From Anastatus disparis (taxonomy: Eukaryota > Arthropoda > Insecta > Hymenoptera > Eupelmidae), in contig JAFFSR010000136.1 of NCBI GenBank assembly GCA_017163975.1, positions 6,197,501 through 6,261,500 on the forward strand: a stretch of DNA of 64,000 bases, read 5' to 3'. The notes below the pieces were generated by a model that searched no databases, had not been told where the DNA came from, and saw only the letters and a program-made list of their open reading frames with translations. This document shows positions 1 to 13,100 of this stretch, one piece after another (positions within the stretch are counted from its first letter, which is position 1; every line of letters starts with the position of its first letter). The translations under genes and the position numbers were made by a program.

Positions 1-352
1 TAAAAATTCAATCGTAAATTAATGAAACATTGAGAAATTGCGAAATTTTATCAGGCAGAAATAAATTATTTATGATGAACTGTAACAAATTACATGACCT
101 TAATGTTTATCACTGCATAATCATAAAATCGTCATGTTTATGTCTTAAATAAAGGTCATAAAGTGAAAATTAAAGTTTAAGGAATTTGTAAAAATTATGT
201 GTAATATTTCAATTTATACATATTATTGGTTATTTTCTTTTTAATGTATACGCGTTATTGGTTAAATTGATATTATAAAATTTTACCTACTAAATCATAT
301 AGAATAAATTTATTATAAAATAAAGATAAGGATAATGCAAAATTATATATAC
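1..352 (-). other. Intron of the F-box/LRR gene running off the left edge
   Basis: AT-rich sequence. I tried the two visible minus-strand acceptors (after TTATGCAG and TTGTTACAG). Neither continues the exon 2 phase without an early stop, so I see no third exon here, and the next one is probably beyond position 1. Confidence 0.45.
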
Positions 353-518
353 CTAAACAGTTGCTTACATAGAGCTCTTCCAAATTTTTATTTGATAATG
401 CAACCTGACTTAAAATTTTGTCACAATCTACTCTATTACTTATGCATATTTTTTTCAAAAAAGGCATTCGCTTTAGGTCGCTGATTACATCAGATGTGCT
501 TATTTCGTTCTTCGAAAT
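353..518 (-). CDS. F-box/LRR protein, exon 2 (start of the LRR region)
   Basis: The acceptor is the AG at 520-519 on the minus strand, after a TTTACAG tract. Read in phase 0 after exon 1, the exon continues the protein as YYE-ISKNEISTSDVISDLK, then two LRR-like segments, MPFLKKICISN and NLEELYVSNCLG. The last, with L..L.VSNC, is typical of the Cys-type LRRs that follow F-boxes in FBXL proteins. I place the donor at 352-351 (GTATAT, phase 1). A second possible donor (GTAAAA, also phase 1) lies about 60 bp further left; the residues it would add are hydrophobic and AT-biased, so I prefer the first. The rest of the gene is outside the window. Confidence 0.6.
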
Positions 519-836
519 CTGTAAACGTTATAAGTATACATGTTAAACGTCAATTTTTTATATTAGTTATCCAGAGCTTATAAGTATATTTTTAATGTTA
601 TTTTATATAATGAAAATTATTAATATTCATTAATGTTTGATATATTTAATATTTTTTTATTTTATTTTAAGTGAACAACTCACTTCAATCAATATATTGA
701 ATTTTAATCTTCAATGATGCGATAAATATTTACATAATTTTATTAATAACAAATTTATATTTTAGAAGATTTACTATTACATCAAAAAAATTTTTTAAAT
801 GGCTTTCCTAAAAAAATTAACATCAAATTCATTAAC
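519..836 (-). other. Intron 1 of the F-box/LRR gene
   Basis: A short AT-rich intron of 318 bp bounded by GTTAAT and TTTACAG on the minus strand. It contains nothing else I can recognise. Confidence 0.55.
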
Positions 837-1127
837 CTCATAATATTTCCATAAAGTTGGATCGCGTACAAGATTTTCAAAATAAGTTGATACTTGTCGT
901 ATAATTTGTAAATCCCTTGGACTAAGATAACCTAATATCTCAAGATGTATTTCATTTGGTAAATGCATTATTTTTGATTCGTACTTTGCCATAAAATTTA
1001 TATCATTTTTATTGTCGTCGGTAACATTTTGTAAATTTGATTCTTCATTTATCTTGCGTTGACGTTTACATGCTATTGAAGCACTTATTACCGAAGCACT
1101 AAATGTTGGCTCTTCTATATTAGACAT
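837..1127 (-). CDS. F-box/LRR protein, exon 1 (N-terminal part, partial gene)
   Basis: This is the first coding exon of a minus-strand gene whose 3' part lies beyond the left edge. It begins at ATG 1127-1125 and encodes 97 residues: a polar, low-complexity N-terminus (about 1-50), then an F-box at about 53-95 with the usual pattern (LPNEIHLEILGYLSPRDL, then a V-S..F..L stretch, then DPTLWK). F-box proteins normally bind SKP1 and deliver substrates to an SCF ubiquitin ligase in cytoplasm or nucleus. The open frame runs on to a stop near 795, but I end the exon at the GT at 836-835 after codon GAG, because a phase-0 join to exon 2 then reads smoothly into leucine-rich-repeat sequence. The exact donor is inferred. 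I cannot assign an orthologue. Confidence 0.75.
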
Positions 1128-4100
1128 TATTTTTGTTGATATTACGTGTAACCTATCTTTTGCATTACAGTAATTGAATTTTTAAATAAAAAATATGCTA
1201 TCTTTTCTTGAAAATTAGAACAACATATTTGATTTTCAGCAAAGATTTCAGCGAAAAAGAATTTTTTCAGTCTAATAGAAGCACGTAATACCACGGGAAA
1301 TTTTGACGAGAGACTTTTATTACCCGATGGATATGCCGCGTGTAAATTTTAACGATTTCAAGGATTTTAATAGGTTGTTTTTTTTTAAAGAATTTTGACA
1401 GAAGCATCGTGAAGATTGTCACCTATCGAGTCATGAAAATTGATGTTCGAATTATTGAAAAATTTTGCATTTCAATAAATGCATTATTTTCGTTTGAACT
1501 TACTTTAATTTATCACATTATTATTTTAGTGATTATTTTCACGTGATTTCAATCATCATAAATAAAATGATAAATATAATTACTTTTATATTTTCAAATC
1601 AATAAATTTTTAATTTATTATTATTTAGAAAAATTCTATTTGAAAATAATAAATCTAAATTTTTCTTGATTATTTCATTGTCTAGTCTTGAACGGTCACT
1701 TTCAAATGCAGTTATTTTATATACGAGTCAATAATCCTATATGAAAGCATCAATCATGATTGAAAAAATTCAAATTTCAAAAGTTTAGAACTGAAATTTT
1801 ATTCTCACATAGAATAGTTTGACATTAACTGCACAGACGATTCAGAGCGCAACCTATTTTAAAAGTCAAATTTTCCGCTTTCTTTTTAACATTGCACTGA
1901 ACTTCATGCATTTATCCATAACGCACGGCGTTATTACGGCATTATTTAACATCGACATTATGTCTCGCGTCTTTCTAGAGCATAACGTATGCTCTTCAGT
2001 TAAAAAAAAACTAAATTAAAAAGCAACAATACCTTTGCTTTATTCTTTCTTTAAACGCTTAAGGAGTCTTCTTTTTTTCGGTTTCTAGCGTATAAATTCT
2101 AAACGCACTACTATATGTGCGTGACCACATTGTGCGTGATATGTTTTGATAATAAAAAGGTCTCCCCATAGACGTATTAACGTTCGTATATTTTTTTTTC
2201 TTTTGTAATGCGAACATAACTTCCGACTTGCAGTATATAGTGGTATATATTCTTAGTGCTCGATCAAATTGATTAAAATTCATGGAAAATGCTACGTCTG
2301 ATTCATTTTGAGGAGAAGGCATTCATTAAAGACTCGAAGAAGTTTTATGTATAATTTATGCAAGATGCTTTATGCGAACGCGTGAAAATATGACTCGACT
2401 TTGACGGAATATGATTGCTGCAAATTATTCGATGCTGGTTCGAAAATAATGTACACCTATAGATGTACTTTATTTTTAAGTATACGGTAGTAAATATAGG
2501 TTTATCTTACCGTAAAGTTTCAAGTGATTAGGTACAAGTGAAAAAATGTGTTTACTATTTTTTTGGCGTCATTAGTTTATTAGTTTTAACAATTTTATTG
2601 TAAATCTATAAAACTTTTTTATATTTTGTTTTTGTGTATAAACGTACTTTAAATAGATATTTGAATTGCAGTTGAATTAATTTTAATAAAATAATTTCTA
2701 AAAATAAAATTTAACTTTAATTATTGAAGTTACAGAAATTGTTCGTTACTCTAATTTCATAGTACAGAACGTTTAATCGTTCTGTAACCTTCTTTAGAGT
2801 AAAACAAGTTTCTTGGTTAAACTTGTTACTCGTAATTATAAAATTGTAGTTATTGTAGAGTTGTTTCAAAGTTCTGCTTTCTTTTTAATAATTTTCAGTG
2901 TTAACTAGGAAAACTCGTTGACTCTAAATGCTGAAAGTGGGCACACTTTTATATAAATCAGTGCTGATTTTTTCCAACTTAAAATATAAGAAAAATGTAA
3001 ATGTTAAAGTAAATTTGAGCAAATGATTTAAATTAAAGATTTTTTAAAATTTGATCAAAGATTTGATGTTTGTATAATTGTTGATGTTTAATAAATTTTT
3101 AAAATATTTTAAGAAATATAAATCTATTTATTCGGATATTTATAAAAGCATTAATATATAAATAGAGTAGATTTAACCTTAACAAAGCATTCATGAAATT
3201 GATTTAAAAAAAAGTAGCGCAAATGAATTCAATGTCATCATTGAACAATCTTTCTATCGTTTTAATATAATTTTTATATCGCACGTATATACAATTACGG
3301 TAAAATCATATGGCACTGAAATCACAGTTTCAACCTCGAGAAAAATTGATCAGTTAAGTCAACTTTACTTATGTCACCTTATTGTCTTTAATAGAAGAGC
3401 AATGTAAAGAGATCCATTTAACGACTTGCGGTTGTAAGAAAAAAAGTTAACATTTTTTTTCTGATAAAATTGTAAATATAAAATATGTAAAGTAAATATT
3501 CTTAAACTAAGAGAATTAGTAAATCGATTATAAATGATACTTTATAATAATTATTTATAGAAAACAATATAAACTTTTAGAAAAAATCATAGTAATTATA
3601 CAGAGTAAGATATATCTATATTTAAGTAAATATATCCATGGGATTTTATGTGATCAAATTTGAATTATCAAGAAGATAAACAAAGGCTAATGAAATAACT
3701 TTATTTAATACATGAAAAAATATATTCGAATATACTTTAAAATGTAATGGATGCCAATTAAATTTTTCGTAGACATTGAATTCTCAGACAGTTATTTTTA
3801 TCTAATTTTTCTTTACTCGAATTTTTTCCCCTCCAACGAAAGTCGATAACAACAAATTAATAGCAATAAAAATCCATGAAAAAAGTAACAAAATATAAAA
3901 AAGTTGAAATAAAAGAAAAAAAATTATAATAAGTCTTTCTGTCATTCCCGTATTATCGATCCTCGTCTGTAATTTACCTCCCGAGATTCCTCATTCTCTT
4001 CTTCCATTTTTTGCAGTCTACCATACGCATTTAACAATATACACGTATACACACACAACGCCTTATAAAACGAATGTATAAGAAAACGAGGCGAGGGTCT

Positions 4101-6931
4101 TTGTCATTTGTACGCGAGTACGCAACGCCTTGTTAAGATTTCTCGTAAATATAACTATAGGTATATATATATACAAGAGAAGACATCATAAATTGCTCAA
4201 GTTAAAATGGAAAGAATTTAATATGCGTTCGGAAATTAATGTGCAGACGCATTTGTATTGTTATTTTTGATTTCTTATAACTAATGGTTTGATTACATGT
4301 TTATACATATATATTTTGATATATAATATGATTACCTTCAAGGCGAAGAAGTCGGTAATGCATACTCGACCTTAAGACTTCAGATTATTTTACCTCGACT
4401 TGTAATGATAAAAATTTTATAAAATAAGTTGTTCTGATGTTTTGACCGAATTAGAATTCCTTGGTAAAGTATAAGTTTTGTTTCTAGATACACGTGTTTT
4501 TTTTCGTTTCTGCTTTTTTCACCTGCAATTCAGTATTCAGGCTTGCACGTGTATATGGGTTGAAATTTATGGAGGTTTAGGGTGACTGAAAAAAAGGGGA
4601 GAAATTCATGGGGGTTTGAGGAAATGTTTCTTTTACTTCTGGGAATCGTATTTACATATTTACATGTATAGTTAAATTTTAAAAAATTTATATTATGTTA
4701 TACAGTCAGTGACTTTTCAATGCGTTCCCTAAAATTTGTTTATTTATACAATCAATGCTTTTTTATTTGTTTGTGAAAAAAAAGGAAACCATTTTTAAAA
4801 ATATATTTCATTTTGAAATGTTAACTGTGTATATTTCAATCAATACATAAATAAAAAAGATTTATCGATTTGTAAAAAATTTAATTTCAGATAGCAACAC
4901 TTTATTTTCTGGTGCTTCTTTTTAAATATGGCGGTACCCGTATAAAATGAAATGTGTGGAATTCAATTTTGGACAACTATTGAAATAAACATTCTGTTAG
5001 AATTAAAAATGTATTAAAATGAATTATTTAAATTGTATAGTTATTTCATACACGCAAACATTAAAAAAAAGCATTTTTTTTATTATATGATAACTTATTA
5101 AGTTTTCAAGCTCCAAAAAACAATGTAATAAAAAGTTATAAGAATATATTTCTCAAAACTTAAAAAACGGTATGCGACATTAAAATATTTTTCATTCAAT
5201 AGATATTTTTATAGAATACTTTTTTTATTAAGTATTTGTAAAATGAATTTCGATTTATTAATTTATAATTTTGAATATATTTCTTACGAACTAATTTTAT
5301 GGATAAAAAATTAAATTTAATATTTTAGTATATTTGTATTCGATTTTATAAAGAATTAATATCTTTTGGAAAAAATTCAATAAAAGTTCTTCAATTTATG
5401 TTTAGTATAAATGCTTTCAAGGAATAACTGCATAAAAACAGATTATAAATGCTTCATAACAATTTTATTACAAAATTGCTTAAAATATACTGAAAAATTT
5501 CTATAATTTTAATTATTTTTATAATAAATTAATTTAAAATATTTCAATAAAGTGTTTGAAATTATATATCGATTCAAAGAACGTTCTATTGTCAATATAA
5601 ATTAAATGCGTACATTATTATTAGTACAAAAGCATTTTATTGATTATTTTACCTTATCCTCGTACTGTAACATGAGTACCTAATGCCTTTTTCTCTCATG
5701 TACTTTTAATATCAAATAACAATTTATAATATAAATTAAAATAAAATTAATATTCAAATAAAAAATGCATCGATTAATCAAACTTCTTCACTAGTGACAT
5801 CATCGAAGAATCATACAAATTTAAACAAATCTCAATTCACTACAAAAACAAAATAAAAGAAAAATAATCCTAAAGTTGTACCAAAGCTAGTTTACTTTAG
5901 CAATCACTTTATGCGAAACGATATTGAATTGATAAGTCGCGATTTATGTAATACTATATAGGTATGACGATATACGATTACGTTTTTTTTTTTTAAATTG
6001 CACGACTTTTAAAGAAGTTATATATTTATAGGCCTTGGTCAGTAACGATAAGTATCAAGTATAGTGTGGATAAGAGGCGGTAATACTCTGACTGTAAAAC
6101 AAGAAAGTCAAAGCCAAACAGCTCAGCGTGGGTGTTATATATATAATAGTCCTGTAGTTTCTTGACCACGCGTGTCTTTCAGGATAGATTGGAATCAATA
6201 TAAAAAAAATACTCGGATGTCAATGGACTGATATTGTGAAAACGTTTCTTTTTTTGTTGATATTAAGTTAGTTAATTTGCGAATAATGTTGTTGTGGATT
6301 TACACCTGTGCTTTTCCGTATATACATTTATAAAATACGCTTATCCGCTAAATGTTTATTGCCACATAGCTATTTCAATTTCTCAAGTAGAAAAAATATT
6401 TATACTTTTTCGTTCGACATTTATTATTTATATTGTTTTATATATATATCTGGGCGTTTTTTTAAATCGATTTGAAACTTTAAATTTTTTTGTAATAGGT
6501 TATTTGATATCAATATGAGTTCTTTAAAAATTTGAAGATAGAAACGTAAACATCAACAAGCTGCGCCACCTGTTTTATTTTCTTCAATTATGGATTAAAT
6601 TACATTTTTCGGCTTCTAACCTTGTAATAAACTAAATTTTAACAAAATTTAATATTTGGAATATAAACATGACACGAAATTCTGTTTCATTTAACTACTT
6701 TAAAGGCTACAAAATAAAATTTATATCATCATTTTCAAAAAAAAATCGAAAAATTAAGAAACAAAAGTAATTTATATAAACATTTTGTAAAATTAACCAA
6801 ACAAGCCCAAACAACTCTTTAAATTTAATTGAAAAATATTAATTTTTTAATGACAGATATTGAAAAAACATTAAAAAAAAATAAACAAAAAGTTGAGATT
6901 TTAAAAATTTTGGTTTAATTTATGATTGCAG
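1128..6931. other. Region between two divergent genes; no coding sequence found
   Basis: This stretch should hold the promoter and 5' UTR of the minus-strand F-box gene (just right of 1127) and the promoter and non-coding 5' exon(s) of the plus-strand TTLL5 gene. I see no convincing protein-coding exon; the short open frames are AT-biased and resemble nothing. A less AT-rich patch with GAGGCGAGGG and several CG dinucleotides lies at about 4010-4140. Another, at about 6060-6190, is a plausible place for a TTLL5 non-coding first exon or promoter, but I cannot fix a transcription start. Confidence 0.5.
2763..2831. repeat. Two adjacent short perfect inverted repeats
   Basis: Arm TACAGAACG (2763-2771) faces CGTTCTGTA (2778-2786) across a 6-nt loop. 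Arm AACAAGTTT (2803-2811) faces AAACTTGTT (2819-2827) across a 7-nt loop, and a GAGT/ACTC pair adds 4 bp outside a 2-nt bulge. ACTCTAA at about 2749-2755 also matches TTAGAGT at 2794-2800, so the first hairpin has an outer stem. Function unknown. Confidence 0.6.
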
Positions 6932-6938
6932 GTGCAAA
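6932..6938 (+). other. TTLL5 acceptor and last 7 nt before the proposed start codon
   Basis: The exon follows an acceptor, TGATTGCAG (AG at 6930-6931). Only GTGCAAA lies between it and the ATG, so at least one upstream non-coding exon must exist. The frame is open through these 7 nt, so an upstream exon with an in-frame ATG could lengthen the protein. I do not see one. Confidence 0.6.
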
Positions 6939-7105
6939 ATGTTATCGCAAATGAAAAGTATTACAACAGGCAAATTAGATGGAAAACGTTCGAAGCAGCT
7001 GATGTCATCTTCAAGTCTCTCTGGCATGTCACAATTGTCTAACAGTAGTGAAGAAGCACTTGAGCCGTTCGTTCATAAACCTCATAATCCTGACAAATCC
7101 GACAG
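6939..7105 (+). CDS. TTLL5: TTLL5 coding exon 1 (residues 1-56)
   Basis: It encodes a polar N-terminus rich in serine and lysine ([16 protein letters not shown]..., then [18 protein letters not shown]), probably disordered. The donor is GACAG|GTGAAC, phase 2. This start is the first ATG after the acceptor. A second ATG at codon 5 is a weaker alternative. Confidence 0.8.
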
Positions 7106-10100
7106 GTGAACATTTTTCACTTTTTTTTGGCTATCTAAAGTATAACCATTACTCTTTTTCATAAAAGACTTTATGTTTCTTTTTTTATTTTTGTATAATA
7201 AGCTGCAACTTTGGATACGATTTTATTTTAAATATAACATATATTTGACATTCTTTTTAATAGGCGTGTAAAAATTAACATAACTTTTATTTATTTTTTC
7301 ATAATATACTTTTAGGTATGTAAAAGTTTCCAGTTTCATTATTACGTAAAAAATGTTAATTTTTGTGGAATTTGGAAATCATATCGTATAAAGATTAATC
7401 TTATTCATGTATAAGTATTCGGTAGAAACGTTATAAAATCAATATGAAAAATTAATGATTTTACAATTTGAAAATAAAACATCAATGAATGTGAAATTTC
7501 AAATAAGAAATTAAAATAGATAATAATCATTAGTCTTGTGTAAGTTGAACGAAAAAAAATTAATGATATTCATAATCGCAAGACTATTATAAAATAATAT
7601 GATTCAGAAGATATTAATCTCATTTCATAATATTAGAATACTAATTTTTCATTTGATAATGTGAATCTAATAAAATTAGATAAAAAAATGAATTCCATTA
7701 AAAAACTATTTTCTAATATAATTGGCTTTGTTCAATCAAAGTTATTTTCATTAAATCGATTCAATATTCGATTGAGAATCATAATAAAAAAGTGTATCTA
7801 GTCGATCGATCAGCGAATTGTAATATAAAAAATTTCAAGTTTGTTGACCCGCTACTTATTACTCATACAAAACTAGTTTCACAAAATCGATTTCGCTCAT
7901 CTTCAACTATTCCTTTATCCGTTTCAGATAAAAAAAAGTAGTATTATATATCTACCCCCTACAAGTTACCTTCACTTTTCTAAAACTAGCAATATTCATC
8001 AAACTATATATACTAAACATCTTCAAAAATTCAAACTAGAAATCATAGTATATATATGCATCATAGTTTCGCGGGCTTTTCATTACCTCTAACAAATCTC
8101 TGTTTTATCGACTTTAACAGAAATACTAGTTGAGGCGGCGCTAGCTCTCAAAGCTTCTAATGCGATGAGCGCGCCTCTTTTTTTAACAATAAAAAAGACA
8201 CACCGGCTCTTTAGGTATCATACTTTTAGATTTGTACGCACGCATCGATTAGCAAGCTCGACGCGTAACATATTCTCATTTGCAATACCTTAATGTCTAT
8301 ATAAAAGAGAACTCTATATTACCTGACTTTATATACGTTTATCGAATTTGAAAGTAATCGTCTTTTTTTTTCTTCTTTTTCTTTTGTTTTTCTTCAAGTG
8401 CTACCACTCGAGCGTATATATATGTATATATCTTTTTTTGCTTATTCCACGCGTAGATGTTAATTTATACCTGTTTAATGAGAGTTATAACCAATAGGCC
8501 CCTATAAAGTTTTTTTTACTTATGGATTTTAGAAAGTGGAAAATGTTTATGGGTATTTCAAGTTAGTATGATTTGTTGAATATTGCCAATCTTATTTATT
8601 TAATTTATTTAGATAGATTTTTTTGTTGCATTACGACAGATATTTAAGAAGAAAAGATAAATTTAAACAAGCACTGCTTATTTATTGTGACGCCATTTGA
8701 ATTCGAAACATTTAATGTAATTATTTAAATCTTCATGAAATAATAATTTTTTTTGCATCATGAATTTTATATGTTTTAACAAATTTTTACCAATTTAAAA
8801 TTAATACTATCAAAATAATATTGTTAATTTTCACAAAATACGTTCTACAAGATAAATTGTGCATGAAATAGAAATTTATAATATTACGCACAAAATTATA
8901 GAAAATATGAGTTTGAAATCTGTAATTTGATTATTTAAAAAAATCTAGTGAAAGTGTTGGATGATAAAAAATAAAATTTAAATTTTCACATCAATGTGGT
9001 CGCGCTAAAAAGCTTGTCGAGACCACCGATCGTTAAAGTAGAAATTCAGCTTTTCACTAAAAAAAATATATACACTAGATAAACCAAATAAATGTAAACG
9101 CTTAATTAAAAATAACTATAAAATCCAAATCTCGTACATTAATCATAGAATATAACGTTCAAATGTATTTTTAGCCAATGATATTCTATACGGTTCTTGC
9201 ATAAAATTTATTTATCAAATCTTGTGCAAAACTTGTTTTACCAGCTTTACAAATTACAAAAAGAAATTAACAGTAGCATATCAATAATATGTTAATCATA
9301 CAAAAATAGATATACGAATTTTTGCACTAATCAAAATGTCACGTATGTAGGAAATCAACGAATCTACACATAGATAAATAAATAAAAAGAAACAAACATA
9401 TAACTTCAAAATATGCATAATATATAATGATTAAGTAATACAAAACATTCAACTTGGCAAAGCTATTAAGTTTACGATTTAAAGTCGTATTTATGTCTTT
9501 CTAGCAAAACTCTTAAATTTTTACCAAGATCTTGCTTAAGTATCCCATAAACAATTATGCGCGAAATTTGAATTTCCAATTAGGCGAAGATGCAATCGTA
9601 TAAGATAATTAAAATTTTAAAAATAAGAAAACGGAAGAAGGTAAAATTTCCAGATTATAAAAATTACTTAAGAATTCGAAAAAGGTCGCTAAACGGCTGA
9701 TTATAGCGGTAGACTTATACGTTATATAGTCGTAAATTGACTTTGGTTACGTTTCTCCTTTTTTTTTCTTTCAACGCTACTATGTATTCGTCCATTAACA
9801 TTTTGCGCTTATTCTTTCCGCGTTTCAACGCTCCAGCCGCAAAAGACCTTCAACGTATGCAAAAGTGCTTTTGACTTTTGCTTCCGCATGAAAAAGAATT
9901 CTCTTCCTTTTTTTATGGCTGCTCAAAATATTATATACCACTTGGTGCTGAATTATTTGAGTTGGAAGGGAACACCTTATTCTTTATTTTTTTAAAACTC
10001 TGTCTCGTTTTTAGAAAGCGTGTGCCGCTCGCCCATTAGACTGACGACAACCGAAAAAAAATATTCATGTGCAAATGTTGTTTTCTTTTGTTATATTGCA

Positions 10101-13100
10101 AGCGTGCAAGTAGTTCTTTGTGACTATTGTTTGTTTCAAATGATTGATATGCATTATGATTCAAGGGACATTAGAAATTATTCTTTAGTTTACAAATATT
10201 AAAAGATTTACAACTGAAATTGATATAGATTAAATACATTTTGTGATAATCTGAATTTTTTTATATCATCAGTATCAATAAAAAAATTGGTTTGTTTTCT
10301 TTTTTTCATTATTCAATTTCTCTTATTTCTGTAACTTTGAAGTATTTCTTAAAAATTATTAAAAATCAAAAAATTTTTAAAAAGATTTTGCTGAATTTAT
10401 TTGCAAAAAAATTTTAAGGGAATGCTTCATAAAAAGAAAGAAGGATATCGCTAGCATTAAATAAATTCAATATTTACTTTTATTTATAAGCAATATTGAA
10501 AAATTAAACCGTTTTTATTGTTAAACAAACAACAATCAGTTCTTAAATAAAATAAAATAATACGTTTTATAAGACTTGAATATAATTAAAATAAAATTAA
10601 CATTTTTATATTCAATGTTGAAATTATCTTTTGATTTAAAAATTCAAATAATTTTTTGACAAATAAAAATTTGATTATTTTTTACAGCACGACAAAAGAT
10701 AAGAATGTGCAGTCTAGCGAGTGGCTGTTGAACAGTCCAAATGGCAACAAGACGCCGATGTTACGGTTCAAGTACGTAATTTCTCTTCTTTATTGGTACA
10801 TGTAATAAAAATAATAAAAATAAAAATTCTAATAAAAATAAAAAAAAAGAAAATTTGTACCAAAAATTATACAGGAGAACAAATGTTAAGCAGTATTTTA
10901 CTTTAACAGATGCTCGGCATTAGCTGAACCCCCAGAGGACCCACCAGCAAAACAGCTACACATGACGTATAAAATCTTCCAGACAGACACAAAATTAATC
11001 AACGTACTTCTACAGTCCCATGGTCTGATAGAGGTAAGTTACATTTCTTTGTTTAAAATTAATATTACAATGACAGGGATTTGGTGTATTTGATTAGATT
11101 AGAAATAAAATAATATACAAGCAAATATGTTTCTATAAGACTTTTTATTATTTATAACAAGACTTTTGTGTATGGATTATTATAGTATTAAAAAAAACTT
11201 TTTTCGATGATATAATGCGGGTAAAATGTGAAAGATGATAATCGATACAAGCGTATTTATTTCATGGTACAAAGGAATAAGATGTAAATATTGTAAAGAT
11301 TCTTTTTTTTCTATTATTCGATCTATAAATGCAGAAATTATGTTTCTATGTAGCTACATATGATAACGTAGATACACAATATGTTTGCCTTCTTTTATTA
11401 TTTACGTATTTAAAACTAGCGCATTATTACATTACATTACTAAAAAAATCGATGATAAGCAAATCGTTGTAATTATCAAGAATTCGACTTAAATACTAAA
11501 ATGTTTCTTCGACATTTTGTGAATGTCGGTGTGAGTTCGTTTTTTTCATTGCAATGGAAATTACAGGATGATAGATCTTTTTTCTTTGTTTTAATTCACT
11601 TTTTCAACTGTAATCCCTTCAGAAATACACTGTTCTAAAAAACAGTTTCTCCATTAAATGAGTCTCATGACGAGTTATAACGACTAACTCTCCGGACTCT
11701 GAAAAACTGTTGTATTGTATTTTTTTTGTGAATAAAATTTACGATACTTCGACGTGCACATAATAGTTGCTTCTCACTGTACGTATATAATAACTAAGAT
11801 TTTTTCTTCGAACGAAAATCACGGTAATACTGATGGATTTACAGTCTGCTTGATTAAAAGAATATAATAAGTATTATAATCGAATGGCAGCTATAGAATC
11901 GTTAAAATAACGAATTGACACTTTACTTCCACGTGCCTGCGCTCATTAAATCGAACTTTTCCTTTTATGTTGTTCACAAAAAAAATCGATTATGTGTACT
12001 AGAAATTGGTGCTTTAAAAATTTTATCTTGATTACCGGGTTTCGAACGTTCATTACAATTGATTATTATAAAACGTTTCACTACAATTTTATTTTGATAC
12101 AATATTTAACTTTGTTTCATCACTAATAGTTAATATAAAGTAAACAAATTGTCATTTCACTTTTTTCACAATTTTCAAAAGTTCGAAAATGTAACAAAAC
12201 ATAAACCAAGCGTAAAACACCGGATGATCTTGAAATTTAATTAATGACGCGTCCTATAGGACGAGTCAAGAATTCACCGTTATTGTATACAATCACTCCA
12301 AAACCAATGTGAACCGGGACATAAATCAACATCTAAATTTGCTTTAGCAAGTGTATTTCTAAGTGTTCTGACACCTTCGCAATCCAACCCCCAATTAGAG
12401 AGATTGCCAATTCTTCTGAGCTTACCACAAGTTTTGAACATATTCAAGACTGTAGAAGCTGAAACTTTACTCGCCTCATAAATATAAAAGCACTCGAGAT
12501 TCCGCACGAGACTATTGTGTTGTGTTATTGGTTCTGTACGTCTTAATGATAAGCTGTATGATTTCGGTTTTGTTGGTTCAGTCAATAACTTTTCTAACTG
12601 TTCATTTGTAAGGTCAAAACAGCTGTGTACGTGTAAAGCCGTCAACTCTGGAGCAAGAGATAAAATTTTTGTGATTGCTAGAGCTGTTACTGTTCTTCCA
12701 ACTTGAACTCTTCTAAGATATTTCAACGTTGGTGGATCTGGACCAGCTGACCAGATAACATTTGAACCGTCTTTTGTAAAGGTACGTAAGTTTGGACAAG
12801 AGAAGAAAATTTCCTTGAGATCAATGTCGAGTGGTATTTCACTTTGAGCAATGCGTAGATCAAGTTCTTTCAAATTTTGACCATTAGTACGTAAATAACC
12901 ATAAAAACCTTCTAACCATTCTTTTTGTACTGGTATGCCATGAACACTTAAAGATGTGATGTAAGGGAATAATCTTAGCGCTTCTGGTGGATGGTGTGGC
13001 TCAGATATGTGTAACTTTTCAACTCGTGGACAGGCTTGTGCTAATAATTCTAATCTTGCTGGTGTTGTTCGACAACTACGTGCTTGCGTCAAACTAAATG

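Noticed and set aside
795..836. Extension of F-box exon 1 to the stop near 795
   Set aside because: It would end the protein right after the F-box. The phase-0 splice to LRR sequence at 518 is a better model, though a short isoform cannot be excluded.
2059..2322. 87-codon minus-strand frame between the divergent genes
   Set aside because: It has an ordinary-looking start but no recognisable domain, no partner exon and a KKKK/EKKK-rich ending from poly-A. Not enough support for a gene.
7530..7592. TAGTCTTG/CAAGACTA inverted pair
   Set aside because: Only 8-10 bp with a 40-nt loop; too weak for a small-RNA precursor.
10721..10906. 61-codon frame overlapping TTLL5 exon 2
   Set aside because: Out of frame with the TTLL5 reading and runs through intron 2; the in-phase exon explains this region.
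12515..12706. Plus-strand frame inside the nested LRR gene
   Set aside because: Shadow of the minus-strand LRR coding sequence.
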